A DNA stretch of 64,000 nt from Dryocosmus kuriphilus (taxonomy: Eukaryota > Arthropoda > Insecta > Hymenoptera > Cynipidae), in assembly GCA_038277395.1 (NCBI GenBank), contig CM076190.1:234390618-234454617 (forward strand), written 5' to 3'. Position numbers and translations under genes: made by a program. Below, piece by piece: positions 22,916 to 33,631 of the stretch (the first letter of the stretch is position 1; each line of letters starts with the position of its first letter). The notes beneath the pieces were generated by a model. The model was not told where the DNA came from. It did no database searches and saw nothing but the letters and a program-made list of their open reading frames with translations.

Positions 22916-23110
22916 GTTATGAAATACTAGTCGAAGGTGCTCCAATTGAAAAATGTCCGTGTATTAAATAAGCAAAGTCTTCAGTATCGTGATAAATTAA
23001 TTAGTATTGAAAAACTTCTTTCAGATTAGGTAAAAATTATTCCTGTCGATGCATTGAACTTTATAAAACAGCGAAATTGGCAAGAATTGTGACCGAATGT
23101 ATGGATTGGC

Positions 23111-23338
23111 ATGCGAATCATACTAACAGCATTCGATACTATAGCAAGCGGAAACCGTTATAGTTCCTCAAAACGAAAATTAATTAAAACCTACCTAAGG
23201 TCCACTATGTCAGAAGACAGACTTACAGGTCTGGGGACTTTATCTATTGAAAATGATATTGCTGAAAATGTAGATTTTTCTGAGCTGATCAAAGATTTTG
23301 CCAATAGAAAAGATCGCAGCGTTCACTTCGGACATTAA
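23111..23338 (+). pseudogene. hAT transposase C-terminal (dimerisation) remnant
   Basis: The frame contains LRSTMSEDRLTGLGTLSIEND and then a short acidic tail with FSELIKDFANRK. The RL-x-gL-x-LSIE pattern is the conserved end of hAT-family transposases and of host proteins derived from them. Only this tail is present and no termini were found. It lies between the two divergent signal exons. A host zinc-finger MYM-type relative is an alternative source. Confidence 0.6.
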
Positions 23339-23774
23339 ATTTACAAGTAATTTAAAAGTGGTCTCTTTTCTTTGTATGGATAACCTTGATTTTTTAAGGC
23401 ACGAACTTTTAATTCTTTTTGTGTTTTATTTCGATTCTCTCAAAAACGTTTGAAAAAATTTTAATTCATACAGTGTGTCATTTTAGCCAATCCTTTCATT
23501 TAAACGCGGCACCATTAAAATTTCTCTCCAGGGCGACAGAGAGGCTAAGGCCGACCCTGGATATACCTAATACGTCAATCTTTCTTCTTGTATATGAGTA
23601 ACGTGAAGAGGGTGTTACGTTTTACATGGTTGTAAAGTTTATAAGGAGCAATATTTTTTCATCAATAAAAATTTTTTGAAAAGTTTTTCGAACATTTGAT
23701 CAAAATGTGAAAGAGTGAGATGCGTCGTTTTAATTCATTTAACTGGTGTAGAAATTATATAAAATTTTTCAAGC

Positions 23775-24175
23775 TTAAATTTATAGTTAAGATTAAAATA
23801 ACTTCCCACTTAGCAAACGGATTTCCCTAAAATATCAAAGTTAATTGTGTTTTCAGTTTTAACGATTCAATTCAAGCAGTTTCTTACTTTGAGACAGACT
23901 TGTGAACAAAAATCCCAGAAGGTCAATGTTGAAGCCTGTAATCAATGAGATAACAAATATTATATATATATATATATATATAGCGTATGATTTCCTATGT
24001 GTGCTCTAAATCCGCAGAAGAATATTCACTAGTTATCAACTCATAGCAACCTTCTTTAATTTCGAATAACCTTTCTCTCTCCTACTTGGAAGAGATGAAC
24101 ATCGTTTATACGCTCATCTTATCATTGGCTATTGTCCTTAATTCTGCAGGTGAGTATAATAATATAATATATCTC
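23775..24175 (+). promoter_or_regulatory. Locus B promoter and 5' region, right arm of the inverted duplication
   Basis: The mirror of 20106-20530. The shared blocks run from about 300 bp upstream of the start codon to ~25 bases into the intron, so promoter, leader and signal exon were duplicated together. A (TA)n tract at 23960-23982 corresponds to the left arm's TA-rich region. Confidence 0.75.
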
Positions 24176-24784
24176 TAAATTAAGGGACATTTTTATGTTG
24201 GTTTCTTAGTGAACTTCATCAGCAGGCAACATTTTTCAATTTTTCAACTTGTTATAAAGAATTTTTTAAATTTTCTGATTACAAATATGAGTTCAAAGCC
24301 TAAAAAACAAAAATTCGGGTCCATGATAGTGGATGAGAATGAAAAAGAATTACCGGATTTTTACAAGGCTTGGTATAAAGAGATATACGAAGTTTCTGAT
24401 TACAAACCTAATGTCAAAATATCAAAGAACAAAACGGTGGATCCAAGATGGCGGATACGTGAATGTTAAAAAGGATTACATTTTTATGAAACTTGTTCTA
24501 AGGATATTTCAGATCTTCATCCAATTCTTTTTCCTCTTACAGAATTAAGTCTTTGCGGACCTTCTGTTCCTGTGAGACCTGAACCTCGTCGCGTACGTCA
24601 AGCTCCTGTCGAACTTCTTCATTCCTTGGGAATTCAACCTCCTGGCGAAGATCCTATTCAGCAGTTCGGTAAGCTACAGCTAATATTAAAAGCATTATTA
24701 CGCGTACTTATAAATTATTTTCCTGACATTAAAGAAAAACTGCAACCGAAATTTTCAACTTATGTATATGAGGATATAATATAG
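24095..24784 (+). CDS. Secreted-protein locus B, two exons, ~98 residues
   Basis: Exon 1 (24095-24149) encodes MNIVYTLILSLAIVLNSA and ends at a GTGAGT donor in phase 1. Exon 2 begins at 24543 after TTCCTCTTACAG and reads ELSLCGPSVPVRPEPRRVRQ, then LLHSLGIQPPGEDPIQQFG, an amphipathic segment and a stop at 24784. A predicted cleavage after NSA would release an ~80-residue Pro/Arg-rich protein. Beyond this stop and another, the same frame continues with VISTSNGDVFAVVL (24803-24850), the block conserved in loci A and C, so B is either truncated or decaying. A GTAAGC donor at 24664 is an alternative end. Function unknown. Confidence 0.65.
24201..24469 (+). other. Possible alternative second exon of locus B
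   Basis: TTGGTTTCTTAG at about 24198-24209 is a usable acceptor. Splicing exon 1 to it stays in frame through a Lys-rich 86-codon stretch (SSKPKKQKFGSMIVDENEK, KAWYKEIYEV) to a stop at 24469. The segment otherwise lies inside the 393-base intron. No family was recognised. It may be chance or an inserted fragment. Confidence 0.3.
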
Positions 24785-24869
24785 ATTGTCCAATAGTATA
24801 CTGTGATATCAACATCTAATGGTGACGTTTTTGCAGTAGTATTGAAAAATACATTCATAGATTTTTATT

Positions 24870-25299
24870 TAGAATATTAAAATTTACAAGCTTGAACAAT
24901 TTCGGATGGTTTTAGTGTTTTTTGTTCGAAATTGGAATTCTTATTCACTGTTTAGAATCTTTTAAAAATTTTGAATTACATTATTGTTTTACACCGCAAA
25001 TCGTCATTTTTCGTCGAAAATTATTAGATTTTGAAGAAAACTTAAAATTTTGGTACAAGATTAAGCTGTCGATTTTCATCAGCAATATCGGTGTAGATGT
25101 CAAAAAAAATTTACAATTTTGCACAAATGAAGACTATGTTGAGTTTTTTCGACGGAAATCAGTTGCTTAAGACAAAAATAAAATTTTTGGATTGTCGCTT
25201 CCCTTCAGAATATCATTCAGAATCATTAAATTCACAATTTCTTAAAATTATTGATTTTGTTATGGTGCTATACCAGAAATTAGAGCCACGTAAATGGTG
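24870..25299. other. A+T-rich sequence without recognised gene
   Basis: Short open frames on the plus strand only; no motif or repeat relation seen. Confidence 0.35.
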
Positions 25300-25830
25300 A
25301 GACACTTGATCAAGCTAGTTCTGAATTTATTTTGTCCCAACTCATGTCCAAACGAAATAGAGTCGTGCTCTGGATGTTTGGAAAATGAAAGAGGAGGAAA
25401 TAAAGTATTAGTCTCTGCTATCCCATAAACATTTAAAGTATGGATAATTTGTATAACCCGACTGCAGCCCAAGAAGCATGCCTATAATTTTCAAATCTTC
25501 ACATGCCATTCAAATATGATGTTTATATTCAATTGTATCAAGAATAGTTTCTACATTCTCATATAACTAATGCAAGTGTACAGAATGAGCGATATGTATG
25601 GGAGCATATTTATATGTGTTATGCAGCCAAACTGCTTTTAAACTTCTCTTTGAGAAATCAATAAAAAGCATAACCATCACCTTCAGGAAAAACCGTACTA
25701 AAGATTTCTTCCTATGCCTATACCAAGAAAAGGTAGTTTCAAGGGTAAGAAAATTTCTTTCCTTTAGTCGCGAATCTGGTAGCTCGGATTCATCTTTAGA
25801 TAAGCTTAAGTCCCTAACCAAGCCATTTAA
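25300..25830 (-). pseudogene. Fragment of an uncharacterised arthropod TE-like protein
   Basis: The minus strand reads RDLSLSKDESELPDSRLKER, NFLTLETTFSWYRHRKKS, FIDFSKRSLKAVWLHN, PIHIAHSVHL and then, in shifted frames, LLGLQSGYTNYPYFKCLWDS. From memory, this order of blocks recurs in a family of uncharacterised arthropod proteins found in many copies. I cannot name the superfamily. Several stops show decay. The first codons correspond to about 25821. Confidence 0.45.
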
Positions 25831-26824
25831 TGCAGCCTGATCGAAAACAATGAGATCAGAATCAGAAAATTCATCATCTATTGAATGAGAAACTTCTTCA
25901 TCTATTGAATTAGAATCGTCAACGACTGCAAGATCTCTAATTTTCTGCCTTGAAAATGGTGGAGTTGGAGGGCTATTGTTAAAATCATAAGAAACAGTAC
26001 TTTTTAAACTTGTAGCATTAGGGTATTTTATTTGATAAGAATTTTTAATGTTAAAAAGGAAAGTTTTTGGTTAAACAGAAATAAGAGTCATCATGACTGG
26101 AAGCTTTACGCCAAATTGTAGGTATTTTAAAAGGTATTGGTGCCACCTTCCTCGTGGAATTATTATTCCAGCGTTTTAATGTCGCAACGCATGATGAAAA
26201 GACTATGTGTGGGGCCCAAGACCTTTCTTGATGAGAAATTGGTATCTGTAGTAATACCTATAAAAGCTTTTGACACTTTCACAAATAGAAGTCTTTTGAT
26301 TATCAAACGTGAATTGACTGTAAATGTAGCAAAATTTGTCAGGATCATTCAAGCACTAGTCTGGAGTATACGAGCATAACTGTAATACACCGTAATAAAC
26401 AGAACACACTTTGTAACGACGTTCTCTGTATTTAGTAACACGGGCACTGCATCACTCTCCTGTAAGGGCCGACAAGTAGCAGGACTATTGAGTCTGACTC
26501 TCCCTCTGAGCCGCGCCTCTTTCCATCACGGGCTCCCACGTTCCCTACTTTTATTCAATTTGATTGGGTGAGCCTTTGGAATTGGGGAATAATTCCTTGG
26601 GGTTGCGAAGTCATCGCTGTCTTGGCTCTTTTCCTGGAAATGTCCCTCTGGTGTTAAGTGAACTCTGAAATCATAAGCAGATCTGGCCGGGAACTAAGCA
26701 TAGGAATGGTTTGCCTGGTTTTTCGGATATTTCTTTACGTTTGTTATATGTCTCTTATATTTTCTTCCGTCTTTAGTAAAAGTAATATCGCCTCATTTTT
26801 TTCTCTATTACGACGTACGTCGTC
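25831..26824. other. No recognised gene
   Basis: It may contain the 3' LTR or end of the gypsy element whose pol begins at 29.6 kb on the minus strand (the G+C-richer part 26440-26660), but no second LTR copy was found. Confidence 0.35.
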
Positions 26825-27960
26825 TTATCCATATCTAGTCTCCAGGTTATTTGAGACAATCATATTGTGCGCGACGACTTTATTTCCTGACTGAATATCG
26901 CTGATTTTTGATCCTCTAACTCTATCCTCTTTATCCTTCCCTATTTGTTTGTTCATTATGTTGTTATACCTTGTTCCTTCATCTCCTTCGTCGTACACTA
27001 GTTCAGATATAAGTGGGATTCTTTGCTCAATATTTTTGGCAAATAGGTGTTCAGATGGAGATTTTTTCGTTCTACCATGGGTTGTGGCCTTGTACATTAA
27101 TATGAACTTTTGTGTTTAATTCCTGTAGCCTCTTCTGTTCGCGTGAGCAATCTTCATTCGCTTTAAAATCGACTTTTTCGCGTTTTCTCCTTCGCCATTC
27201 GCTTGTGGCCAAGATGGTGGTGCTCGAGTCAGTACTATGTTATTGTCGCTGCAGAATTCTTTAAACTCGTTGCTAACGAATTGACTTACATTGTCACCTG
27301 TTAAACTCGACGGAATTCCAATTCGTGAAAACATTTCGGTTAAGCCATTTATTATGACAGGCTATGTGGTGCCTTCTAAGAACTGACTTCCTGATACCTT
27401 GAATGGTAATCAATTATTACCAGTATCATTTCTTTGTTTGGTAATGGGCCCGAAAAATCCATGGTAAGACATAGCCAGGGTGCCTCTGGAAATTTTTGCC
27501 TTGATATAGGTGGTGGCTTGTTAGGTTACGAAACGTGTGAATAAGCTCGGCATTTTTTGATAAACTGCCCTGCTTGTTTATCTATTAGTGGCCACCAAGC
27601 TTTTGCTTGCAAACGTCTTTTCATGACCATCTCGCCGGGGTGTCCTTCTTATGCCAACTGTAATGTTTGCTTAGTCGTTTATTGTGGTATCACAATTCTG
27701 TTGCCTCTTAAAATTATTGGGCCCATGGTAGAGAATTTCCCCTTGAAGGGAAAGAAAACATTTTTATCTGATGTCAAACATGAGTCATTGTTAATTTTAG
27801 AAGCTGCATCCATTATATATTCGTCCTTTAGACTTTCGGAGATGACTTGTGATATCCATATTGCCTTAGGTGTGCTTTTCTCAATGATCGTGAATCCGTG
27901 TTGTTCGCCTTCTGATTCAAATGAGTTATCCTCTTGTACATTGCACAATCTCGACAATGA
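26825..27960 (-). pseudogene. Gypsy integrase
   Basis: Read downward from 27957: a linker with KNVFFPFKGKFSTMGPIILRG, zinc-binding H/C region (GHPGEMVMKRR, FIKKC), catalytic core with MDFSGPLPNKEM (first Asp), the DN in GDNVSQFVSNEF (second Asp), and PQANGEGENAKKSILKR (third acidic position). The C-terminal part has YKATTHGRTKKSPSEHLF. Integrase inserts the cDNA copy. Frameshifts near 27660, 27350 and 27100 break it. Confidence 0.8.
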
Positions 27961-28127
27961 GTCAGCAATATTCAGTTTTCCGGGCTAGTACATAACTTTA
28001 AACTTGAAGACTTTGAGCCCAAGTACCCATCTTTCCATGCGCGCAGGTGGTTTCGATGTTGGTTTAAGTATTTTAAATAATGTTTCAAGCGCCGTATGAT
28101 CCGTCACCAGCTCAAATTCTAGTCCAG

Positions 28128-28559
28128 TTAAATAGAAATAGAACTTTTCTGCTGATCATACCAACGCGAAATTTTCTTTTTCAGTTGTGAATAACATCTC
28201 TCTACATCTGATCGGCCTTTGCTTGCAAAGGAAATGATACCGGTATTCTCTTGAGGGTCGAATTGCAGCAAAACAGCCCCCAATGCTACTGGGCTGGTAT
28301 CTGCGATCAATCGCGCAGGTCGTTTCGGGGCGAAAATTTCTAACTTTGGAATCCTGGCTAGAGATTTTTTTAGTGCATTGAAATGTTTTTGGTGAACTTC
28401 GGTCCATTCGAATTTGACGTCGGCTTTCATTAGTTGGAGTAAAGGTTCCGTTGCTCTTCCTATGTTAGGGAGTAATTTCCCGACGTATGTCACCAAACCG
28501 AGGAAACTTCGTAATTCCTCTTTGCTTCCCGGTGCCCGAAAATCCGGGATTGTTTGCAC
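28128..28559 (-). pseudogene. Gypsy RT connection and RNase H segment
   Basis: It shows IPDFRAPGSKEELRSFLGLV (connection), FEWTEVHQKHFNALKKSL, ARLIADTSPVALGAVLLQFD (RNase H start with its first Asp) and IISFASKGRSDVERCYSQLK. Continuation to the TDH block (VTDHTALETLF, about 28105) is in another frame. RNase H removes template RNA during cDNA synthesis. Confidence 0.82.
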
Positions 28560-28620
28560 TTTCTTTTTTATCTATGTCTATGCCTTTGTCAGATAACACG
28601 CGTCCTAGTAAAGTGAGTTC

Positions 28621-29250
28621 CTAGACTTTTAAAAGGCATTTAGAATTGTTTAGGGCTACATTATTTACCTTCAGAACGTCCATGAACTCTTGTAGGAATT
28701 TACGATATTCTGCTTCTGTATCGCCAAATACAATTACGTCATCCAAATAATTTAGACAACTCTTGCAAGATGACAACATTGCCTCGGTGATCGTCTGGAA
28801 AATCTCTGGAGCAGAGCTGATGCAAAACATAAGGCGCGTATATCGAAACATGCATTTGTGAGTCATAAATGTGGTGATAGGTCGGCTATAAATATCTAGT
28901 CCCAGTTGGTCGTATCCAAGCATTAGGTCTAAAGGAGAAAGATACTTTGCATTCCTTAGTTTTTTCATAAGGGAGTCAAACGTAGGCAAAGGATAATTCG
29001 CCCGCAAGATGGCTTCATTATCTCTGCGCATGTCTACATAGATCCTCATTTCACCTGAGGATTTGGAAGCGATTACTATTGGTAAAATACAAGAACTGAG
29101 TCCAGAAACAATTTCGATGATGTCCCTCTGCAATGCTTCATTTAATTTATTCCCAAATTCCTTTTCCATTGAAATTGGGACCCTTTTCGCGGGTTCCTGC
29201 ACTGGTTTCACGCAAGGATCTATAAATAATTTCACGAGAATGTTTTTCAT
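28621..29250 (-). CDS. Gypsy reverse transcriptase, open 210-codon segment
   Basis: Motifs in order: PISMEKEFGNKLNEALQRDI, VIASKSSGEMRIYVDMRRDN, NYPLPTFDSLMKKL, KYLSPLDLMLGYDQLGLD (motif A, Asp kept), FCISSAPEIFQTITEAML (motif B) and NYLDDVIVFGDT (motif C, both Asp kept). This is the best-preserved polymerase in the window. It is isolated by a stop at 28621 and by breaks upstream, so the element as a whole is not functional. Confidence 0.85.
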   Translation of the reverse strand: MKNILVKLFIDPCVKPVQEPAKRVPISMEKEFGNKLNEALQRDIIEIVSGLSSCILPIVIASKSSGEMRIYVDMRRDNEAILRANYPLPTFDSLMKKLRNAKYLSPLDLMLGYDQLGLDIYSRPITTFMTHKCMFRYTRLMFCISSAPEIFQTITEAMLSSCKSCLNYLDDVIVFGDTEAEYRKFLQEFMDVLKVNNVALNNSKCLLKV

Positions 29251-29779
29251 GTTTTGGGAACAGCGTTACTTCTTCTACCTTGTTCGCTTCCATTCCTAAT
29301 TTTAGTATTCATTACTGTTTGGCTGTATCTTTCCCAATTGGTGATATGTCTCCTTTCTCTGCCACATAAAATGATGTGAGGATTTCCTTTTCCTCTGGTA
29401 GACTAATTGTTGTTTTGAAACTGCTTTCAATTTCCAGTGGGCCTCCAGCCGCATACGGTTTTAGAGTACTTGTGGTTTTGATAATGACATCCCAGATGAC
29501 TGCTTCGTTCTCAGAGAGGTGCTTCCAATCTTTGCTTACAAGCTTACAAGTTTTGCCAATTTGAGATCATGTTAGATAATTTTCGGCGCCAATGTATATT
29601 TTTTAACAAATGCTTTACAGATTTTACAGCATATTGCACTGGTTAAATTTTTCTTACACTTAGTGTTGCTTTTGCACCATTCCCGAAAATCTTCCTTGAC
29701 AATCTAGCTTTTAAACAAATTAAAATTTGCTGGCTTATTTTCTACCTTTTGCATGATCTTTCAGACGCAAAGTGTGCGC

Positions 29780-30095
29780 TCGATTCGAGAATACATAGTT
29801 TGCATAAACCTTATATTATAAAAAATTAAATTTCCTCCAAAATTCTGCCATAGATGCGTTCTGAAGTTATAAAAGTAGGTCGTGATGTAATCAAAAAGCT
29901 AATAGATGTCGCAGCAAAGAAGTTATTTTAATTAAAAGAGAATATTTATAAAAATATACAAGTTCTACAGTTTCAGTACCTGTTGTGCTTTCAGCAGAGA
30001 AATTTATATTTTCAAATATATTTTAATGAAAAAAATATAAATACCGAACATTTTAGGTTTGTAGTATATTAAAACGGCCCTTTTAAGGGATACCA
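29780..30095. repeat. Dispersed repeat, inverted relative to 11590-11900
   Basis: See the partner copy. The two share several blocks of 12-18 bases in the same order on opposite strands. Confidence 0.6.
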
Positions 30096-30521
30096 GCCGA
30101 TTATTTGGTGGAAATAATTTTTAGTTATTCTAATGAGACAACATGATTAATTGTATCTATCATAGTTCTTAGAGAAGAGACAGTTATAATGGAAAGATAT
30201 AATGAAAAGAATGAGTCCAGGAAGTCTCGACTGGTCGACTCTCTCATCGAATCTAGTGAGACGGAGAGGGATGGCGCATGCCATAAGTAAGAAAGGCCCG
30301 CATGTCATAGAAGTGATGCGCTCTCCTTCTCTCTCCCACGTAGCGAGGTTTGTAAATGGAAGCAAAGTTCCTGCCGTCAATGCTAGATGTTTGGCAGTGC
30401 GAAGCCTCACAAACAAGAGTAAGCTCAACATCAAGAAAGAGAGCACGCTCGACTGACTCCAGGAGATTGGTTTTCTGAGCTATGACTCAAAGCATCTCTC
30501 ATAACTATTCACTTGATCCGA
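30096..30521. other. Both strands open, no recognised product
   Basis: 30147-30446 (minus) and 30202-30456 (plus) are open simultaneously and neither shows a family motif. The function, if any, is unknown. Confidence 0.3.
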
Positions 30522-31152
30522 GGGTTGGCTGCAAGCGCTAATCTTTTGTAGTCCGTTTGTTCATATCCACGTAAATAGTATTTTTTTATTAAGAGGAAGT
30601 TAAAAGGCGAAATATCTCGAGTAATTCCCATCCCTGCCCACTTGGTGCGTGGGTTGGCTATAAGCATTGTTCCCCTATAGTCCGCTTCAAAAATCCAAGG
30701 CAAGTAGCAATTGTGGGAAGAATAGAAGGCGACCCTACCAAGATAGGAGAACAGCTTTGCTGGTGCCTGAAACACGGAGTAGATCCCCGTGTTTCCGCAT
30801 CGAGACAAGACTGAGGAGAATGTCGATTTTTTAATATTCCTGACGTAATCTGTTAGTGTTTGGCACACGGCGTTTTTACCCATGTGTCCGTATCGAGACA
30901 GAGTGCTGAAGGGTGTTCAAACATCCTTATAGATCTTTAGGCTTTTGGTTACCTTCTGATCTTTAATTTTCCAACTTAAATTCTATGCAAAAGAATTTAG
31001 AAGTTCTATGGAAATCAACTATCCCCAATAAAACAAATAGAAGCTGCGACGACTATTAAAATAAATTTAGAGAAATTTTTACGCGTTAAATGTAGCGAGG
31101 GGTTTCGCTCAACGACTAGAATAGAGTATTAGCCATTGAGCTGCGAGTTTTT
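30522..31152 (+). repeat. Long direct repeat A, copy 1 (631 bp)
   Basis: Matches 35670-36300 over its whole length with scattered substitutions and very few gaps. It begins GGGTTGGCTGCAAGCGC and ends GCCATTGAGCTGCGAGTTTT. It lacks TG...CA ends and a primer-binding site, so it is not an obvious LTR. Together with repeat B (31279-31628) it forms one duplicated unit. Confidence 0.85.
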
Positions 31153-31278
31153 GTTTGCATCGAGTCGATCACGAGACCGTATGTGTACCTTAAGTCAAAT
31201 AAATGGGTTATAATAAAATATCAGTACGGAGCTGCAACTGTCAGTTTATACCTATAGCAACTAAGTTAGAAGACCTCA

Positions 31279-31628
31279 TATATATATATTTTAATCCATT
31301 AAATATTATTAAAATTTATCTTTTAGTTCTTTATACTCGTGACCAAGTCACATAAAATAAAAACAAATAAAAGGGTACTTCCGAAAAGAGACACCTTACA
31401 GGTTATATTAGGCAATTTTCATCAAAATGGATAGTTTAAAAAAAATGACTATGTGTTTCAGAAATCTTAGAGATTAAAGCAATCTGATTTTGGGCTAGTT
31501 AACTCGCTTCAGAAATCAATGTTTTTCAACAAATCATTAAGTTTTTCAGGAAACTTACAAGTCTTAATGATTTTAAATTATGTTAGGTCCTTCTCGCTGG
31601 AAACTAATATTCTTCAACGAAAAAGTTA
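31279..31628 (+). repeat. Direct repeat B, copy 1 (~350 bp)
   Basis: Matches 44116-44467. Both copies are preceded by a (TA)n tract and end TTCAACGAAAAAGTTA. Here the repeat is followed directly by the LINE gag, which marks that element's 5' boundary at about 31629. Confidence 0.85.
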
Positions 31629-31639
31629 CAAGAACATAG

Positions 31640-32130
31640 AATCACCCCCTGTTAAACTCGTCATTAGAAATATCCCAATTTCTCTCCCTGAAGATGCAGT
31701 ACTTGCTGAACTACAGGAAGAAGAATTTACAGTCACTACCATCAGTCGGATGAGAAACGGACAATCTAGAAAATCCCTGCCCATGATTCTTCTTACGGTC
31801 CGAAATTCGCCGCAGGCAAAAGACCTTCTAAACCTACAGTCCCTTGCGTTTTTAAAAACAAAAGTAGAGCCCTATGTTAAAACAAAGGAATCTTCTCAGT
31901 GTTTCAAGTGCCAGAGGTACCACCATGCTTCCGACATGTGCCACGCTACCCCACGCTACGTCAAATGTGGAGGCTCGCACCGTAGTTCAAGCTGCGAAAA
32001 AGACCCGCAAGCTCCGGCCACTTGCGCTAACTCTCGGAAGATCATCCCGTCAACTACCGAGGTTGCTCTGCAATTAGGAAAGTCTCCAGAAAACAAAACA
32101 CGAACCATAATCAAAACAAAAATAAATTAA
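31640..32130 (+). pseudogene. LINE gag-like ORF1 with zinc knuckles
   Basis: A PRE-C2HC-type domain (VKLVIRNIPISLPEDAVLAE through FLKTKVEPYV) precedes a knuckle CFKCQRYHHASDMC (C-x2-C-x4-H-x4-C) and a second, partly degraded one (YVKCGGSHRSSSC). Such proteins bind the element RNA and target it. The frame has its own upstream codons from repeat B, which are not native to the LINE. The stop at 32130 is premature for this family. Confidence 0.8.
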
Positions 32131-32594
32131 TAACCTCTGATGTAAAAAAAGTAAAATATGTAGTGACTCAAAATAAAGAGCCTACTCCACAGACTAAACC
32201 GATGCATAGCTCTCCGCAAAGCAGACACCCCACGTTTTCACCCTTCCCCAGCAGAATGTACCGCTTTTCAGCACAATTGTAGCGTCTACGATACAATCTA
32301 AGCCAAGCGCGATCAATTATAAACCTAGGCAGTCAACTAAAAGACTGCAAAATAATACACAAGTTAAAACATTCAACGCCGTTTTAAAAACCACCCCACA
32401 GACTAGAGTCAATCAAGTAGCGGCGCCTACTTACACTGCTCCATCCCAAATAATAAAAAGCACCTTAGTAAGCCTTTTAAATCGCGCCACGACCTTGACC
32501 ACCGATATAATGGGGGAAAGAATAAGTCTAACCGAAGCAATAAATTCAACCGCCGAGATTATGAATAATATGTATTAACACTCGCTATCGAAAA

Positions 32595-33372
32595 TGGCCA
32601 CGTCCAAGAATAACGTATTAAAAATTATTTTTTGGAACGCACAGGGTTTCTATAAAAAAAGACATGAACTAGCTACTTATCTCTGTCAAAATAGTATACA
32701 TATATGCCTGCTCAGCGAAACTTCACTCCGCGAATCCCTTCGACCCAATCTTATGCGTGGCTATTAATCTTACAGGAGCAACACTAATAGGGGAACCGCC
32801 ATTTTAATTCAAGAAAATATTGAACATCATGAACTAATAACACTCGAACTAGAAACTCTCGAAGATACTGCTATTCAAATAAAAATACATGGAAATCCGT
32901 ACGCTATCGACTCGTTATACCAAACTTGCTCTAAAGCATTTACAAAAAATGATTAGAGTAAAATTTTTAAACTTGCACCCTCAGTTATTGCTGCAGGCGA
33001 CTTCAACGCGAAGCATCCAGCTTGGAATAGAAGAACAACTAAAAGGACCGGAAAGCAATTATTTCAATTCATAACGAAAAAAAATCGGTCCGCCTCCGCA
33101 CCAGATTCACACACCTTTTTCCCCCATAATACTAAACACCAATTGGACCTCATTGACTTCGCTATAACTAAAAATAATTACTGGAATCATGACACTACCA
33201 TTATAAACGAACTAGACTCAGATTATCGACCAATTTTACTTAGTCTCCATACTAAATGTGAAAAATCTCTGGTTGCACCTCGCTACAATTTTGCCAAAGC
33301 AAACTGGCGGACTTTTACCTCGACTCTGGAATCCGAACTATATTCAGAACCCACGTTATTAAATACTATTTA
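32595..33372 (+). pseudogene. LINE endonuclease domain
   Basis: The frame reads IIFWNAQGFYKKRHELATYL, LLSETSLRESL, TAILIQENIEHHE, AAGDFNAKHPAWNRR, HQLDLIDFAIT and LDSDYRPILLSL. These are the ordered motifs of the apurinic-like endonuclease; the final SDH has become SDY, removing the catalytic His. Frameshifts or stops near 32768 and 32890-33060. Confidence 0.82.
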
Positions 33373-33631
33373 AATAGATCAAGCCGTAGCAAACCTCACT
33401 CTTAGTATGAAAACGGCTATTCAAACTTCAGTCACTCAGACTACATTTAATGAATACAATCCGTCCCTCAGCCCTGAGATTCAAGACCTCTTCAACACTC
33501 CTAAAAAACTTTGTAATAAACACCAGAACACTAAAAATCCCATTCAAAAAAATACGAGTAATCATCTTCGAAAAACCATTGCTGTAAACACTATTGAACA
33601 CAGGGGCAATAATTAGAATACAGTAGTCGGA

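Larger units (their letters stand above)
26825..29580 (-). mobile_element. Ty3/gypsy pol (protease remnant, RT, RNase H, integrase)
   Basis: Minus strand. Protease tail (29540-29290) with a degenerate GKDTA; reverse transcriptase 28621-29250; connection and RNase H 28000-28560; integrase 26825-27960 with a zinc-binding region, DNVSQFVSNEFKEFC, PPSWPQANGEGE and a C-terminal TTHGRTKKSPSEHLF. This is the Pr-RT-RH-IN order of gypsy elements. Individual frames are long, but at least five stops or shifts separate them. The organisation resembles the K02A2.6-like group common in insects. Confidence 0.85.
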
